Assembly: GCF_030161415.1 (NCBI RefSeq)
Contig: NZ_BSSU01000006.1
Span: 124,001-188,000 of the forward strand
From: Thalassotalea eurytherma
GTDB lineage: Bacteria; Pseudomonadota; Gammaproteobacteria; Enterobacterales; Alteromonadaceae
Direction: 5' to 3'
DNA length: 64,000 nucleotides
Of this stretch, positions 45,820 through 56,472 are shown in pieces. The position numbers and the translations under genes were made by a program. The notes under the pieces are model-generated. The model was not told the origin of the DNA, searched no databases, and saw only the letters and a list, made by a program, of their open reading frames with translations. Each line of letters begins with the position of its first letter. Within the stretch, counting starts at the first letter, position 1.

Positions 45820-46500
45820 TTATCCTAGCTTCTCATTAACATACGAAAGCATTTTATTGACAACTTCATCAATAGAAAGCTCTGTAGAATCAATGATTAA
45901 AGCATCCTCTGCAGGCACCAATGGCGCAACTTTGCGATTCTGATCTCGCTCATCACGTTGCTTGATGTCTTCCAAAAGGCGCCCGATATTAACATCAAAG
46001 CCCTTTTCTTTCAACTGTTGAAAACGTCTTTGTGCGCGTTCTTCCGCGCTGGCCGTTAAAAAGATTTTCACAGGGGCGTCTGTAAAAACGACTGTGCCCA
46101 TATCTCGACCGTCAGCAACTAAACCTGGTAATGTTCTGAATGCGCGTTGACGACGTAATAAAGCTTCCCTAATACGTGGAAATGCAGCAATTTTTGATGC
46201 TAACTCACCCACTTCTTCCTGACGAATAGTAGTAGTCACATCTTCGCCTTCTAAAATGACTTTTACATCCTGGTCTGAACTAACCTCAAATTGCACATCT
46301 AAATGTGAGGCGATTGGGATCAATGGCTCTTCTTCCTCAACACTTACACCGTGGTGTTGTGTTGCTACCGCTAATACACGGTAGATAGCACCAGAATCGA
46401 GTAATTCCCAGCCCAACTGCTCGGCAACTAAACGAGAAGCTGTTCCTTTACCGGCACCACTTGGCCCGTCTATTGTGATTACTGGAACGCTTTCCTGCAT
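45820..46500 (-). CDS. cmk: Cytidylate kinase
   Basis: A 226-residue CMP/dCMP kinase. P-loop GPSGAGKGT at 12-20, LDSGAIYR near 36, and [12 protein letters not shown] near 128. It has an AGGAGA ribosome site and a perfect TATAAT at 46538-46533 upstream. It lies downstream of aroA and just upstream of rpsA, the usual order. Confidence 0.96.
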   Translation of the reverse strand: MQESVPVITIDGPSGAGKGTASRLVAEQLGWELLDSGAIYRVLAVATQHHGVSVEEEEPLIPIASHLDVQFEVSSDQDVKVILEGEDVTTTIRQEEVGELASKIAAFPRIREALLRRQRAFRTLPGLVADGRDMGTVVFTDAPVKIFLTASAEERAQRRFQQLKEKGFDVNIGRLLEDIKQRDERDQNRKVAPLVPAEDALIIDSTELSIDEVVNKMLSYVNEKLG

Positions 46501-46657
46501 ACATTTTTCTCCTAATGTCGAAAATCGGCGGCATTATACGGCAAATTATCAATAAAATCGCCAAAAAAATTATTCTGTAACAAATTTAAGTGCCTTTATT
46601 GTAATGAAATTGTTGTAGATTTTGTTACTACACCAATGAAATGGCAAGTTCGGCGCA

Positions 46658-46694
46658 TATTGGCTTTTTTTAAAAAACTATTGAAAAGCCAATA
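46658..46694. repeat. Inverted repeat between aroA and cmk
   Basis: TATTGGCTTTT and AAAAGCCAATA (11 bp) with a T- and A-rich loop. No T tract follows on either strand, so a terminator is uncertain; it may still end aroA transcripts. Confidence 0.45.
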
Positions 46695-46733
46695 CGAAAA
46701 TGTTGATTAATTAGTTCAATGAACGATTGCTGT

Positions 46734-48014
46734 TTATTGAGATACCTGAGCGAGTTTATCAAAGTAGTCTGGGAATGTTTTTGCCGTACATTTAGGATCG
46801 TTAATCGTAACAGGCGTATCACTGAGTGCGACTAATGAGAAACACATTGCTACACGGTGATCGTTATATGTATCAATAGCCGCATGCGTTAACGTATTTG
46901 GCGGGGTCACTGAAATATAATCTTCGCCTTCCTCTACTACAGCCCCTACTTTCCTTAGCTCTGTCGCCATAGCTGACAAACGATCAGTTTCTTTTACTCG
47001 CCAATTATAAATATTACGAATGCTCGTGGTGCCTTTTGCAAACAACGCAGTAGTCGCAATGGTCATCGCTGCGTCTGGTATATGATTCATATCCATATCA
47101 ACTGCAGTCAACGGTTGGCCTTTAACCGTAATTGATTCATCTTGCCATGTGACTTCTGCGCCCATTTTTTCTAACACATCAGCAAAGTGTTTATCACCTT
47201 GAACGCTGAGTTTACCGACACCATGAACCGTGACTTCTCCACCTTTAATGGCACCTGCGGCTAAAAAGTATGACGCTGACGATGCGTCACCCTCCACCAT
47301 ATATTTATCCACTGCTAGGTATGTCTGGTTTCCTGTAACAATAAACGACTGGTAGTTGTTATTCGTTACGTTGACACCAAACCTCGCCATGATATTTAAC
47401 GTAATATCTATATAAGGTTTAGAAACTAATTCGCCCTCAATGACAATTTCAGTATCGCTTTTAAGTAACGGTGCAATCATCAAAATAGCCGTTAAGAATT
47501 GACTAGAAATTGAACCATCAATTGACACTTTATCACCGCCTAAAGGCGTACCGGTGATCTTAACGGGTGGATAATCTTTATTTTCAATATATTCAACATT
47601 AGCGTTAAGCTGGTTAAGCGCATTGACAAGGTGACCAATCGGCCGCTCTTTCATTCGTGGTTCGCCCGTTAAAATGAATTCACCATCACTTGCCGCTAAC
47701 GCAGCACATAACGGGCGCATTGCTGTTCCTGCGTTCCCAAGATATAGCTCTAGTGGTGTTTGCGCTTTAAAAAAGCCATTGTTTCCACTCACCGTGCATT
47801 TTGTACCACAGTCGCTTAATACATATTCAACACCTAATAGTTTTAACGCATTTAACATGTGATTGATGTCATCACTCACCAATAAATTTGTAATCGTTGT
47901 TGTACCTTTGGCTAAAGCGGCAATTAACAACGCACGATTCGACAAACTTTTTGAACCAGGTAAAAACACTTCACCGTTTATTTTATCAATTGGATTTAAG
48001 GTTAATTGTTCCAT
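46734..48014 (-). CDS. aroA: 3-phosphoshikimate 1-carboxyvinyltransferase
   Basis: A 426-residue EPSP synthase of the shikimate pathway. [20 protein letters not shown] at 20-39, [10 protein letters not shown] near 93, and the late [17 protein letters not shown] are typical. Start at 48014 follows the serC stop directly, with AGGAG 9 nt upstream, and gives the E. coli length; a longer frame begins inside serC and is rejected. The glycine in LGNAGTAMR is of the glyphosate-sensitive class I type. Confidence 0.96.
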   Translation of the reverse strand: MEQLTLNPIDKINGEVFLPGSKSLSNRALLIAALAKGTTTITNLLVSDDINHMLNALKLLGVEYVLSDCGTKCTVSGNNGFFKAQTPLELYLGNAGTAMRPLCAALAASDGEFILTGEPRMKERPIGHLVNALNQLNANVEYIENKDYPPVKITGTPLGGDKVSIDGSISSQFLTAILMIAPLLKSDTEIVIEGELVSKPYIDITLNIMARFGVNVTNNNYQSFIVTGNQTYLAVDKYMVEGDASSASYFLAAGAIKGGEVTVHGVGKLSVQGDKHFADVLEKMGAEVTWQDESITVKGQPLTAVDMDMNHIPDAAMTIATTALFAKGTTSIRNIYNWRVKETDRLSAMATELRKVGAVVEEGEDYISVTPPNTLTHAAIDTYNDHRVAMCFSLVALSDTPVTINDPKCTAKTFPDYFDKLAQVSQ

Positions 48015-48015
48015 G

Positions 48016-49101
48016 TTATGAATTCTCCTGCTCAAAACGTTTCATAAATGTTATTAGTGCATTTACACCTTCTAAAGGCATAGCGTTATATATACTTGCT
48101 CTCATACCACCAACACTGCGGTGGCCTGCTAAAGCGAGTAAACCCGACGCTTCTGCTTGCGCTAAAAAGGCTTGATTGAGAGATTCATCTTTAAGCCAAA
48201 AAGGAACGTTCATACGACTACGAAACTCGTCTTGAATGTGATTAGTATAAAAGTTGCTTTGATCGATAAATTGATAAAGAGCATCTGCTTTTTGTTGGTT
48301 GATTTTTTCAACTTCTGGCACGCCGCCAATTGTTTTTAGCCATTGAAAAACCAAACCCGCTAGATACCAGGCATAGGTTGGTGGCGTATTAAACATAGAG
48401 TCTTTTTCTGCGGTGAGTGTGTAGTCTAAAATAGCAGGTGTAGTTTTACGGGCATGACCTAATAAATCGTCTCGAATAATCACTAAGGTTAAACCAGAAG
48501 GGCCAATATTCTTTTGCGCACCCGCGTAAATCACACCAAATTTAGACACATCTATCTCATGAGATAAAATGGTAGAAGACATATCCGCAACCAACGGCAC
48601 GCCATTAGTTTCTGGTATTTCAAACATTTCAATGCCGTCAACGGTTTCATTCGGACAGTAATGCACATAAGCGGCCTCTGGATCTAAATGCCATTCTTTA
48701 GGCGGCAATACTGACTTTTTACCCTCGATATCAACATTTGCATCGATAACATTGATATCACCATAATTCGACGCTTCCGCTACAGCAGATTTTGACCAAG
48801 AGCCTGTTACGACGTAATCCGCACTTTTGCCTTTCGGTAATAAATTTAATGGTACTGCAGAGAATTGTCCTCGCCCGCCACCGTGACAAAACAATACGTT
48901 ATAATTGTCGGGTACATTGAGTAAGTCACGTAAATCTTGTTCAGCTTTATTTGCGACTTCAATAAAAGGCTTACTGCGATGGCTAAGCTCCATTACAGAA
49001 ACCCCTAGCCCTTGCCAATTAACCAACTCTTTTTGTGCTTTTGCCATGACAGGTGTTGGCAACATGGCCGGACCTGCGCAAAAGTTATATACACCAGACA
49101 T
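48016..49101 (-). CDS. serC: Phosphoserine aminotransferase
   Basis: A 361-residue PLP aminotransferase for serine (and pyridoxal phosphate) synthesis. [10 protein letters not shown] at 6-15, [15 protein letters not shown] near 76, and the PLP lysine in [10 protein letters not shown] near 198. A good AGGAAAG site precedes ATG. The serC-aroA pair is abutting here (2 bp apart), as in many gammaproteobacteria. Confidence 0.97.
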   Translation of the reverse strand: MSGVYNFCAGPAMLPTPVMAKAQKELVNWQGLGVSVMELSHRSKPFIEVANKAEQDLRDLLNVPDNYNVLFCHGGGRGQFSAVPLNLLPKGKSADYVVTGSWSKSAVAEASNYGDINVIDANVDIEGKKSVLPPKEWHLDPEAAYVHYCPNETVDGIEMFEIPETNGVPLVADMSSTILSHEIDVSKFGVIYAGAQKNIGPSGLTLVIIRDDLLGHARKTTPAILDYTLTAEKDSMFNTPPTYAWYLAGLVFQWLKTIGGVPEVEKINQQKADALYQFIDQSNFYTNHIQDEFRSRMNVPFWLKDESLNQAFLAQAEASGLLALAGHRSVGGMRASIYNAMPLEGVNALITFMKRFEQENS

Positions 49102-49276
49102 TTACTTTCCTTTCTACATTTACTTTATTGTTCTGTTTATCGTTATTAGACTTTTCAATACTGCCTTCGCTTATGCGACAAAGAGGCCTATTATTTGACC
49201 TAAAAACATAATTTACACTATTTTATAATCGACTTATTTAGTAAAAGTTTTCACTAACAAGTTCACTTTATCGTGG

Positions 49277-49305
49277 CAAAAAAAATGGGCGGTTAAACCG
49301 CCCAT
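49277..49305 (-). terminator. Terminator of gyrA
   Basis: ATGGGCGGTT / AACCGCCCAT with almost no loop, then T8 on the minus strand, 24 bp after the gyrA stop. Confidence 0.88.
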
Positions 49306-49328
49306 TCTTGCATTTCGCTCAGACGATA

Positions 49329-52031
49329 TTAATCATCACCTTCGGTGAGTTCTTCTGAAGAATCTGCTATATCTTGTGAATCAGATGTTTGCTCAGAATT
49401 TTCCGAGCCTTCTACTACTTCACCTTCAATTAATTCTTCTTCTTCAATCTCATCAATACGCTGAAGTGCAACTACATGCTCGTCTTCAGCAGTACGAATT
49501 AATCGAACACCTTGTGTGTTACGACCGATAATACTTACTTCATTAACACGAGTTCTAACTAGCGTGCCATTGTCCGTAATCATCATGATTTCGTCGTTTT
49601 CTTCAACTTGTACCGCGCCAATAACTTTACCGTTACGCTCACTTACCTTGATAGAAACAACACCTTTGGTTGCTCGGCTCTTCGCAGGATACTCATCAAT
49701 GGCAGTACGTTTACCGTAGCCATTTTCAGTGACCGTTAGAATTGGGCCATCGTTCTTAGGTACGATAAGTGAAACAACCTTTTGGTCACCTTCAAGCTTC
49801 ATACCACGAACACCTGTTGCTGTACGACCGATAGGCTTAAGTGCCCACATTTGTTCGCCAGTTTCAGGATCAATCTTAATTTCACCGGTTTCGCTATCAC
49901 GTTTTTTCTCGTTAAAGCGAACAACTTTACCTTCATCTGAGAACAACATAATGTCGTTTTCACCGTTAGTAATATCTACACCGATTAATGTGTCGTCATC
50001 CCGCAGGTTTAAGGCAATTATACCGTTTGCACGTTGGTTCTTATAAGCAGTTAATGCTGTTTTCTTAACTGTACCAGACGCTGTTGCCATGATGATGTAT
50101 TTGTCTTCTTCATACTCACGTACTGGCAATATGGCGGTAATTCGCTCATCAGCTTCTAATGGTAATAAGTTAACAATCGGTCGACCACGAGCTGTTCTTG
50201 ACGCTAGTGGTAACTGATAGACTTTTAACCAGTAAAGTTTACCGCGATTTGAGAAACACAAAATGGTATCGTGGGTATTTGCAACTAATAAACGTTCGAT
50301 GAAATCTTCATCTTTCATTTTCGTTGCTGCTTTACCCTTACCACCACGACGCTGTGCTTCGTAATCAGTTAATGCTTGATACTTAACGTAACCTTCATGT
50401 GAAAGTGTTACGACAACGTCTTCTTCGTTAATTAAGTCTTCTAAAGAAATATCATGTGAAGAGTTAGTAATTTCTGTACGACGCTCGTCACCAAAGTCAT
50501 TGCGAATAACTTCTAATTCTTCTTTAATCACTTCCATTAAGCGTGCAGGACTAGCCAAAATATGCAATAGCTCTGCAATTAAGTCTAATAACTCTTTGTA
50601 CTCGCTTAGAATCTTTTCATGTTCCATACCTGACAACTTATAAAGCTGTAAATCAACTATGGCTTTTGCTTGTTCTGGTGTTAAGTAATATAAGCCGTCA
50701 CGGATACCGTATTGTGGCTCTAACCACTCTGGGCGTGCTGCGTCATTGCCAGCAGCTTCTAACATGCCGCTTACATTACCTAATGCCCAACCTTGAGAGA
50801 CCAACTTCACTTCAGCTTCTTTACGGTTAGCTGAGTTCTTAACTAATTCAATCACTGGATCAATGTTAGCTAAAGCGATTGATAAGCCTTCTAAGATATG
50901 CGCGCGATCACGTGCTTTACGTAATTCAAAAATTGTACGACGTGTAACAACTTCGCGACGGTGAAGTAAAAATGCTTCAAGCATTTCTTTTAGGTTAAAA
51001 CACTTAGGTTGGCCGTCGGCTAGGGCAACCATATTTAAACCAAAAGACACTTGCATTTGTGTAAGTTTATACAAGTTATTTAAAACAACTTCGCCTACGT
51101 CACCTCGTTTAACTTCAATAACCATGCGCATGCCGTCTTTATCAGACTCATCACGTAAGGCAGAAATACCTTCAAGACGTTTTTCTTTAACAAGCTCTGC
51201 CATTTTTTCAATCAGACGAGCTTTGTTTACTTGGTAAGGAAGTTCATGAACGACGATTGTTTCTTTACCCGTGCTTTCATTGACTTCAATTTCAGCACGT
51301 GCGCGGATTTTAATTTTACCGCGACCTGTTTTATAAGCTTCTTGAATTCCTGCTCGGCCACTAATGATCCCTTTGGTTGGGAAATCAGGACCTGGAATAT
51401 ATTCCATGAGCTCATCAATCGTTAATTCGTCATTTTCAATCAATGCTAAAGACGCATTAATTACTTCAGTTAAATTATGTGGTGGTATGTTTGTTGCCAT
51501 ACCTACCGCAATACCTGACGAACCATTCACTAACAATGCAGGTATACGCGTTGGCATTACTGCTGGAATATGTTCAGTACCGTCATAGTTAGGAACGAAG
51601 TCTACGGTTTCTTTTTCTAAATCCGCCAAAATAGAATGAGAGATTTTATTCATTCTAATTTCGGTATAACGCATTGCTGCTGCAGAATCACCATCTACAG
51701 AACCAAAGTTACCTTGGCCATCTACAAGCATGTAGCGCATTGAGAAATCTTGAGCCATACGAACGATAGTGTCGTATACCGCTGTATCACCGTGAGGGTG
51801 ATACTTACCGATTACGTCACCAACCACACGGGCAGATTTTTTATAAGGTTTGTTGTAGTCATTGCCTAATACATTCATCGCGAATAGAACGCGTCTATGT
51901 ACTGGTTTTAAGCCGTCACGTACATCTGGTAACGCACGACCTACGATTACACTCATTGCATAGTCTAGATATGAGCTTTTCAGCTCATCTTCTATGTTGA
52001 CTGGAACAATCTCTTTTGCCAGATCGGTCAT
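49329..52031 (-). CDS. gyrA: DNA gyrase subunit A
   Basis: A 900-residue topoisomerase II subunit. Active-site Tyr122 ([11 protein letters not shown]) and Arg121 are at the E. coli positions. The region controlling quinolone binding reads [10 protein letters not shown], so residue 83 is Thr and residue 87 Asp. The GyrA box QRRGGKG is intact in the first blade of the C-terminal wrapping domain, and the protein ends in a long acidic tail, known to modulate wrapping. A palindrome-rich leader precedes it. Confidence 0.98.
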   Translation of the reverse strand: MTDLAKEIVPVNIEDELKSSYLDYAMSVIVGRALPDVRDGLKPVHRRVLFAMNVLGNDYNKPYKKSARVVGDVIGKYHPHGDTAVYDTIVRMAQDFSMRYMLVDGQGNFGSVDGDSAAAMRYTEIRMNKISHSILADLEKETVDFVPNYDGTEHIPAVMPTRIPALLVNGSSGIAVGMATNIPPHNLTEVINASLALIENDELTIDELMEYIPGPDFPTKGIISGRAGIQEAYKTGRGKIKIRARAEIEVNESTGKETIVVHELPYQVNKARLIEKMAELVKEKRLEGISALRDESDKDGMRMVIEVKRGDVGEVVLNNLYKLTQMQVSFGLNMVALADGQPKCFNLKEMLEAFLLHRREVVTRRTIFELRKARDRAHILEGLSIALANIDPVIELVKNSANRKEAEVKLVSQGWALGNVSGMLEAAGNDAARPEWLEPQYGIRDGLYYLTPEQAKAIVDLQLYKLSGMEHEKILSEYKELLDLIAELLHILASPARLMEVIKEELEVIRNDFGDERRTEITNSSHDISLEDLINEEDVVVTLSHEGYVKYQALTDYEAQRRGGKGKAATKMKDEDFIERLLVANTHDTILCFSNRGKLYWLKVYQLPLASRTARGRPIVNLLPLEADERITAILPVREYEEDKYIIMATASGTVKKTALTAYKNQRANGIIALNLRDDDTLIGVDITNGENDIMLFSDEGKVVRFNEKKRDSETGEIKIDPETGEQMWALKPIGRTATGVRGMKLEGDQKVVSLIVPKNDGPILTVTENGYGKRTAIDEYPAKSRATKGVVSIKVSERNGKVIGAVQVEENDEIMMITDNGTLVRTRVNEVSIIGRNTQGVRLIRTAEDEHVVALQRIDEIEEEELIEGEVVEGSENSEQTSDSQDIADSSEELTEGDD

Positions 52032-52461
52032 AAATAGATGGTATCCCTAAATACTGAAAAATTTCGAAATTTTTATTATCTTATGTGATATGCATACTAA
52101 CACAAAAAAGTGTTAGACCATACTCAAAATAGACTACCATTTTGTACTGGATGAGCTTGTATTTCAACCCCCTAATGAAACCACCACTATCAAGCTCTAA
52201 ACGGCTGTTTTAATTCACTTAATTAACAAGCGACAATTTCATTAAATATATTTATTTAGCAATTACAAATTTAATGGTTTAAAAATCAACCAAAAGCATC
52301 AAATTCAGCACTTATTCATCAACTAATATCACTTGATACAAGTTGCAACATTTATCTAACAAACTTCAACAGACCTTAGACTCTTGATTACCTACACTAG
52401 CGTCATAAACAAATTTTTAACAACCATTAAAATAAACCCTGTCAAATACTAAGGATAAGAT
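52032..52461 (-). promoter_or_regulatory. gyrA upstream region with two palindromes
   Basis: 430 bp without a gene. AAAAATTTCGAAATTTTT (52057-52074) is a perfect 18-bp palindrome 26 bp before the gyrA ATG; CTAACAC / GTGTTAG (52097-52103, 52110-52116) forms a hairpin further up. The remaining AT-rich part (52120-52461) must hold promoters for gyrA and for the divergent gene at 52462, but I cannot fix them. Confidence 0.55.
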
Positions 52462-52716
52462 ATGAGCGTCCATAATCAGAGCCAATTAGTTACAGTTATT
52501 TATTATGAAGAAGCCTCATTGGTCATCAAGCATGATGTAAAGTCATTTGATCTAGGCTTAGGTGGTCGTGTGGTTTTACCTGAGTCATACAAAAAAGGTA
52601 AATCAATTATTGCAGTGTGCGAGGGAAAGGTGAACTTCTTAAATAAGGTTGGCGATAGAGTTTTACCGGCAGAACAAACTGATAACACAGAATTTGCAGA
52701 GCTTTCTTTTCATTAA
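52462..52716 (+). CDS. Small conserved protein, TIGR02922/DUF2375 type
   Basis: An 84-residue soluble protein with no signal or membrane segment. The pattern VTVIYYEE near 10-17, GLGGRVVLPESYKKGKSI (50-67, approximately) and IAVCEGKVNFLNKVGDRVLP recalls the TIGR02922 family known mainly from Colwellia and Shewanella relatives. Function unknown. AAGGATAAGAT stands before the ATG. It is alone between gyrA and a DUF962 gene with which it converges (20 bp gap). Confidence 0.7.
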   Translation: MSVHNQSQLVTVIYYEEASLVIKHDVKSFDLGLGGRVVLPESYKKGKSIIAVCEGKVNFLNKVGDRVLPAEQTDNTEFAELSFH

Positions 52717-52736
52717 GCTCTGCACCACTTCTAATA

Positions 52737-53270
52737 TTAAGCTGATTTAGCTTTTTCAAAAGCACGACGTTTATCACGCGCTATTTCAGTGACTTCCTTT
52801 TCCATTTCTTCATTGATACCAAGTGCAAAAACTACTTCAGAAACCAAAAACAATGGCCCAATAAGCAATTGGTTGAGATCGTCAACGAATGCAGGTTTCG
52901 CTTTCTCATAGGCATGACCTACAAATTGAATGATCCAACCGATAACAAAGATGCCAACAGCCATCCACGCGGCATTTGGCAATACACTAATATTTACTGC
53001 TGCCCAATAAACTGGAGCAAACAACAAGGTAGCAATCAAGCCTATTTTCAAATCAAGAATGACGTAATAAATAACCACCAATAACGCGACGATTGGCATG
53101 ACAGGTAACACCACTTCGTTAGTTTGTGAGCTCCATTCGATATTTAGCATATTTACTAATACCATCACAGACATCACGATCAGCGGTACACCAAAAAAGT
53201 GTGTTCTCACATTTTTCTTATTTAAATGTACACTTTTATACGTTGATAATTGGTCAACAATTGATTTCAT
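52737..53270 (-). CDS. DUF962/Mpo1-like membrane protein
   Basis: A 177-residue protein with about four membrane helices. Family features: HLNKKNVRTHFFGVPLIVMSV near 16-36 (His and NxxTHxxGxP pattern) and WIIQFVGHAYEKAKPAF near 110-126 (second His). Yeast Mpo1 of this family is an iron-dependent dioxygenase for 2-hydroxy fatty acids; the bacterial role is unproven. The conserved histidines are present, so activity is possible. A charged, helical tail ends the protein. Confidence 0.8.
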   Translation of the reverse strand: MKSIVDQLSTYKSVHLNKKNVRTHFFGVPLIVMSVMVLVNMLNIEWSSQTNEVVLPVMPIVALLVVIYYVILDLKIGLIATLLFAPVYWAAVNISVLPNAAWMAVGIFVIGWIIQFVGHAYEKAKPAFVDDLNQLLIGPLFLVSEVVFALGINEEMEKEVTEIARDKRRAFEKAKSA

Positions 53271-53333
53271 AACTCACCCATAACTTACTTTATTATTTTA
53301 ATGATCTTTTTGTTCTAGTAACACGTCCGACCA

Positions 53334-54605
53334 TTACTTTACTCTTTTGTTCCACTGAAATAAAGCATAACCAAATACCATAAATAACAGTGTCATCAGC
53401 CAACTATTAATACTTGCCTGTGTTGCCAACCATAGACAGATCAACATAGATAGTAACGGAATTGCACTACCAAATGGCAGGAACCACAAACCTTGCTCTT
53501 GATATTCTTTCTTGAGTTTAATTAACGCGCCAATTGAAATCATAAAGCCGATTAATCGAGCTAGGCTACTAATAATGGCCAACCAAACAAAGCTACCGGT
53601 GATCGCTAACAAGCCAGCGACAATTACCAAAAAGTATGTAGAGTTTATCGGGCTTTGATGTTGTTCATGAGTTTTAGTAAACCATTTAGGCAATTGCCCA
53701 AGGCTTGCTAAAGATTGTGTCATTCGAGAAGCAGTAAAGATAACTACGGTGAGGTTTCCTGAAATAGAAAAAACCGCAGATAAGGTCATTAGCAAGACAC
53801 CAACCTCTCCCATGGTTACTTGAGCAACATCTGACATTGGCGTATTCGTTGCACTTAATTCAGGCAATACACTTATACTTGTCCATTGAATAAAAAAGTA
53901 TATGACACTAGTAGCGAGCAATGTTCCGATAAGCGCAATTGCAATCTTTTGTTTCGGGTTTTTAGTTTCTCCAGCAGGAACAACAGCACCTTCAAAACCA
54001 ATATATGCGTAGATCAGCAATAACAAAGCACCATCAAAATCTTTTACATCATTAACGTTCTCGATGAAAAAAATATCATTCGTTAAATAGGAAAAGCCAA
54101 AAACAATAAAAATTAATAGTGGTATTAGTTTGAGCAAGGTAATCGCCTGAATAAACCGCATTGCTCGTAAAGCACTGACAATGTTAACTCGGCCAAGCAA
54201 ACACAAAATAATGATCATCACTAATTGCTTATAAATTGGCTCTGAAATAACGGGTATAAACTGTGAAAGATAAAACAACAAAGCATTAGTATTTGCCGCT
54301 AGTGCGGTAAGGCGACCAACATATAATAGCCAAGTCGTTTGAAAAGCCACCTGGTGACCAAAGGCTTTTTCGGTATAAGCGACAGGACCACCGTTGTCAT
54401 CAAAGCCAGTTGACAATTGTGCAAAACAGATAATTATTGTCGCCATCAGCAAACTACATAGCACAAACATCCATGGGCTAAATAAACCTGCGATATCCGC
54501 TGCTGCGGCTGGCAAGGCAAAAATACCCGCGCCGATTAGCCCATTAATTGCTAAAGCGGCAACACCAAAACGACCAATAACACGGTTAAAATGATTTTTT
54601 GACAT
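53334..54605 (-). CDS. APC-family amino-acid permease
   Basis: A 423-residue inner-membrane transporter with 11-12 hydrophobic segments. The first helix carries the unwound-helix motif GLIGAGIFALPA (18-29), and helix 6 YIGFEGAVVPAGETKNP near 197-213, both APC hallmarks for substrate binding. It resembles the YjeH/YhdG-like exporters and importers; substrate cannot be read from sequence. Divergent from ubiG, 106 bp apart. Confidence 0.85.
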   Translation of the reverse strand: MSKNHFNRVIGRFGVAALAINGLIGAGIFALPAAAADIAGLFSPWMFVLCSLLMATIIICFAQLSTGFDDNGGPVAYTEKAFGHQVAFQTTWLLYVGRLTALAANTNALLFYLSQFIPVISEPIYKQLVMIIILCLLGRVNIVSALRAMRFIQAITLLKLIPLLIFIVFGFSYLTNDIFFIENVNDVKDFDGALLLLIYAYIGFEGAVVPAGETKNPKQKIAIALIGTLLATSVIYFFIQWTSISVLPELSATNTPMSDVAQVTMGEVGVLLMTLSAVFSISGNLTVVIFTASRMTQSLASLGQLPKWFTKTHEQHQSPINSTYFLVIVAGLLAITGSFVWLAIISSLARLIGFMISIGALIKLKKEYQEQGLWFLPFGSAIPLLSMLICLWLATQASINSWLMTLLFMVFGYALFQWNKRVK

Positions 54606-54711
54606 GCGTACTTCTTTTCTTTTTTATTATTATTTTTATTTGCCCTTATCTAGGCGAGCAAACATCTTTGGTTTAGAATCTACCTAATAATAATGAAATA
54701 AGCCAAAAATA

Positions 54712-55419
54712 ATGTCCAAAGAAGTAAATGTTGATTTAGCTGAAATTGCTAAATTTGAAGAAGTTGCTCATGAATGGTGGGATCTTGAAGGTAACTTTAA
54801 ACCACTCCACCAAATTAACCCGCTACGCCGTCAATTTATTATTCAGCACGTTGGAGAGCTGTTCGAGAAAGTAACTATCGATGTTGGTTGTGGTGGTGGA
54901 ATCTTAGCAGAGAGCCTTGCTAAATTAGGTGCTAATGTTACGGGTATCGACATGGGTGAAGAACCATTGAATGTAGCAAAACTTCATGCATTAGAGTCAA
55001 AGACTCAAGTTGAATACCAAAAGATTACCGCTGAAGCAAAAGCGCAACAAGCACCTGCGACCTTCGATATTGTGACCTGTATGGAAATGCTCGAACATGT
55101 GCCTGATCCAGAATCAATCATTAAAGCGTGTGCAGATATGGTTAAGCCTGGCGGCTATGTGTTTTTCTCGACACTAAATAAAACAATTAAGAGTTATTTG
55201 TTGGCTATTGTCGCAGCAGAGAAACTGCTTAAGCTTGTTCCCGATGGCACACATCACCATGAAAATTTCATCCGTCCATCAACCCTAATCGCTTGGGCTG
55301 AAAAGCATGGTTTAAAATGTATCGATGCCACCGGCATTCATTACAACCCTATTACAGAAAACCATAAGTTAGCACCTGGTCTAGATGTAAATTACATTTT
55401 ATGTTGCCAAAAACGATGA
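54712..55419 (+). CDS. ubiG: Ubiquinone biosynthesis O-methyltransferase UbiG
   Basis: A 235-residue SAM-dependent methyltransferase performing both O-methylations of ubiquinone synthesis. [20 protein letters not shown] near 20-39 and the SAM motif [19 protein letters not shown] near 57-75, then [12 protein letters not shown]. coli-like length (240 aa). Stop overlaps the next start (ATGA). Confidence 0.97.
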   Translation: MSKEVNVDLAEIAKFEEVAHEWWDLEGNFKPLHQINPLRRQFIIQHVGELFEKVTIDVGCGGGILAESLAKLGANVTGIDMGEEPLNVAKLHALESKTQVEYQKITAEAKAQQAPATFDIVTCMEMLEHVPDPESIIKACADMVKPGGYVFFSTLNKTIKSYLLAIVAAEKLLKLVPDGTHHHENFIRPSTLIAWAEKHGLKCIDATGIHYNPITENHKLAPGLDVNYILCCQKR

Positions 55420-56108
55420 GTCACAACACAACCTATGATGCCGTACTATTTGACTTAGACGGCACGATATTAGATACCGCAGATGACTTAGGCGCAGCGT
55501 TAAACTATATGCTAGGAAAATATGAGCTACCGCTTATATCTCCAGAGATATATCGTCCTATCGCCTCTGATGGTGCTCTTGGCCTGCTAACGTTAGGCTT
55601 TGGTGACGTATTAGCATCTTATGACTATGAAGTGCTGAGGCAAGAGTTCCTTGCCTATTATGAAGATAATATTGCGAAGTACACCACTATATATGATGGT
55701 TTAACCGATACGCTACAAGCGTTGCAAGACGCTAATATCCCATGGGGTATCATTACGAATAAACCCATTGGTTTAACAAACATTTTAACGCCTCATTATA
55801 AAGCTCTCGATTATAGTGCAATAACAATTGGTGGTGATTCCTTAACTAAACGTAAACCCGATCCAATGCCGATGTTTTATTGCTGCAATGAACTAAACGT
55901 TCGCCCAGAGCGTTGTTTATACGTTGGTGATGCACCGCGCGATATTGAAGCTGGTAACAGAGCAAACATGACAACAGTGATTGCCGGATGGGGTTACATT
56001 CAAGACTTAAAAGATTGCGATAGTTGGTCGGCTGATTATTTGGCAAAATCGACAACAGATTTACATCAGTTTATTTTTAACGCAGATCGAACAAACTCTA
56101 AACAATAA
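55416..56108 (+). CDS. gph: HAD-family phosphatase, phosphoglycolate phosphatase-like
   Basis: A 230-residue haloacid-dehalogenase hydrolase. Motif [15 protein letters not shown] near 11-24, motif II ITNKP near 111, and motif [17 protein letters not shown] near 172. The start at 55416 overlaps the ubiG stop by 4 bp; an upstream in-frame ATG inside ubiG is less likely. A ubiG-gph pair is frequent; related Gph/MupP enzymes act on phosphoglycolate or MurNAc-6-P, so the substrate is open. Confidence 0.85.
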   Translation: MSHNTTYDAVLFDLDGTILDTADDLGAALNYMLGKYELPLISPEIYRPIASDGALGLLTLGFGDVLASYDYEVLRQEFLAYYEDNIAKYTTIYDGLTDTLQALQDANIPWGIITNKPIGLTNILTPHYKALDYSAITIGGDSLTKRKPDPMPMFYCCNELNVRPERCLYVGDAPRDIEAGNRANMTTVIAGWGYIQDLKDCDSWSADYLAKSTTDLHQFIFNADRTNSKQ

Positions 56109-56472
56109 GTTTAATCGTTTGTTTTTTTAAGGATTTTATTTTTCTTATTACAAAATCACATAACGGTTAGGCTAAAGTAATTTAAATAATTATAACTTGG
56201 TAAAATAAAAAAAATAAACATTGCGTTTTTACAATTACTCGTAAGAAAGCTTTTGCTAAGTTAGTCACTACTAACATGAAAGACCAGTTGCATTTACAGG
56301 TGAAAAATTGTCATCTTTTTACCCTTGCAAAGCTAACCAAACCCCATTATCTTGTGATAATAATTTGAATAAGCCCTATATATTGTGTTTAAGAAATATC
56401 CAACCACACTATGTAGATTTCTAGTTAGCAATCTTTAATAGAACAACAATAAAAAAGATTTACAGGACTTTC
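56109..56472 (+). promoter_or_regulatory. nrdA upstream region
   Basis: 364 bp without a gene. Contains the tandem NrdR-type boxes (56373-56421) and an inverted repeat ATTATC-TTGT-GATAAT (56346-56361). The first 200 bp are AT-rich with no structure that I can support. Confidence 0.6.
56373..56421 (+). promoter_or_regulatory. Tandem NrdR-box-like operator
   Basis: Box 1, 56373-56388, matches the NrdR consensus ACACWATATATWGTGT at 14 of 16 (TATATATTGTGT part). Box 2, 56406-56421, begins ACACTATGTAGA and matches at about 11 of 16. Centres are 33 bp apart, so both lie on about the same helix face. Confidence 0.65.
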
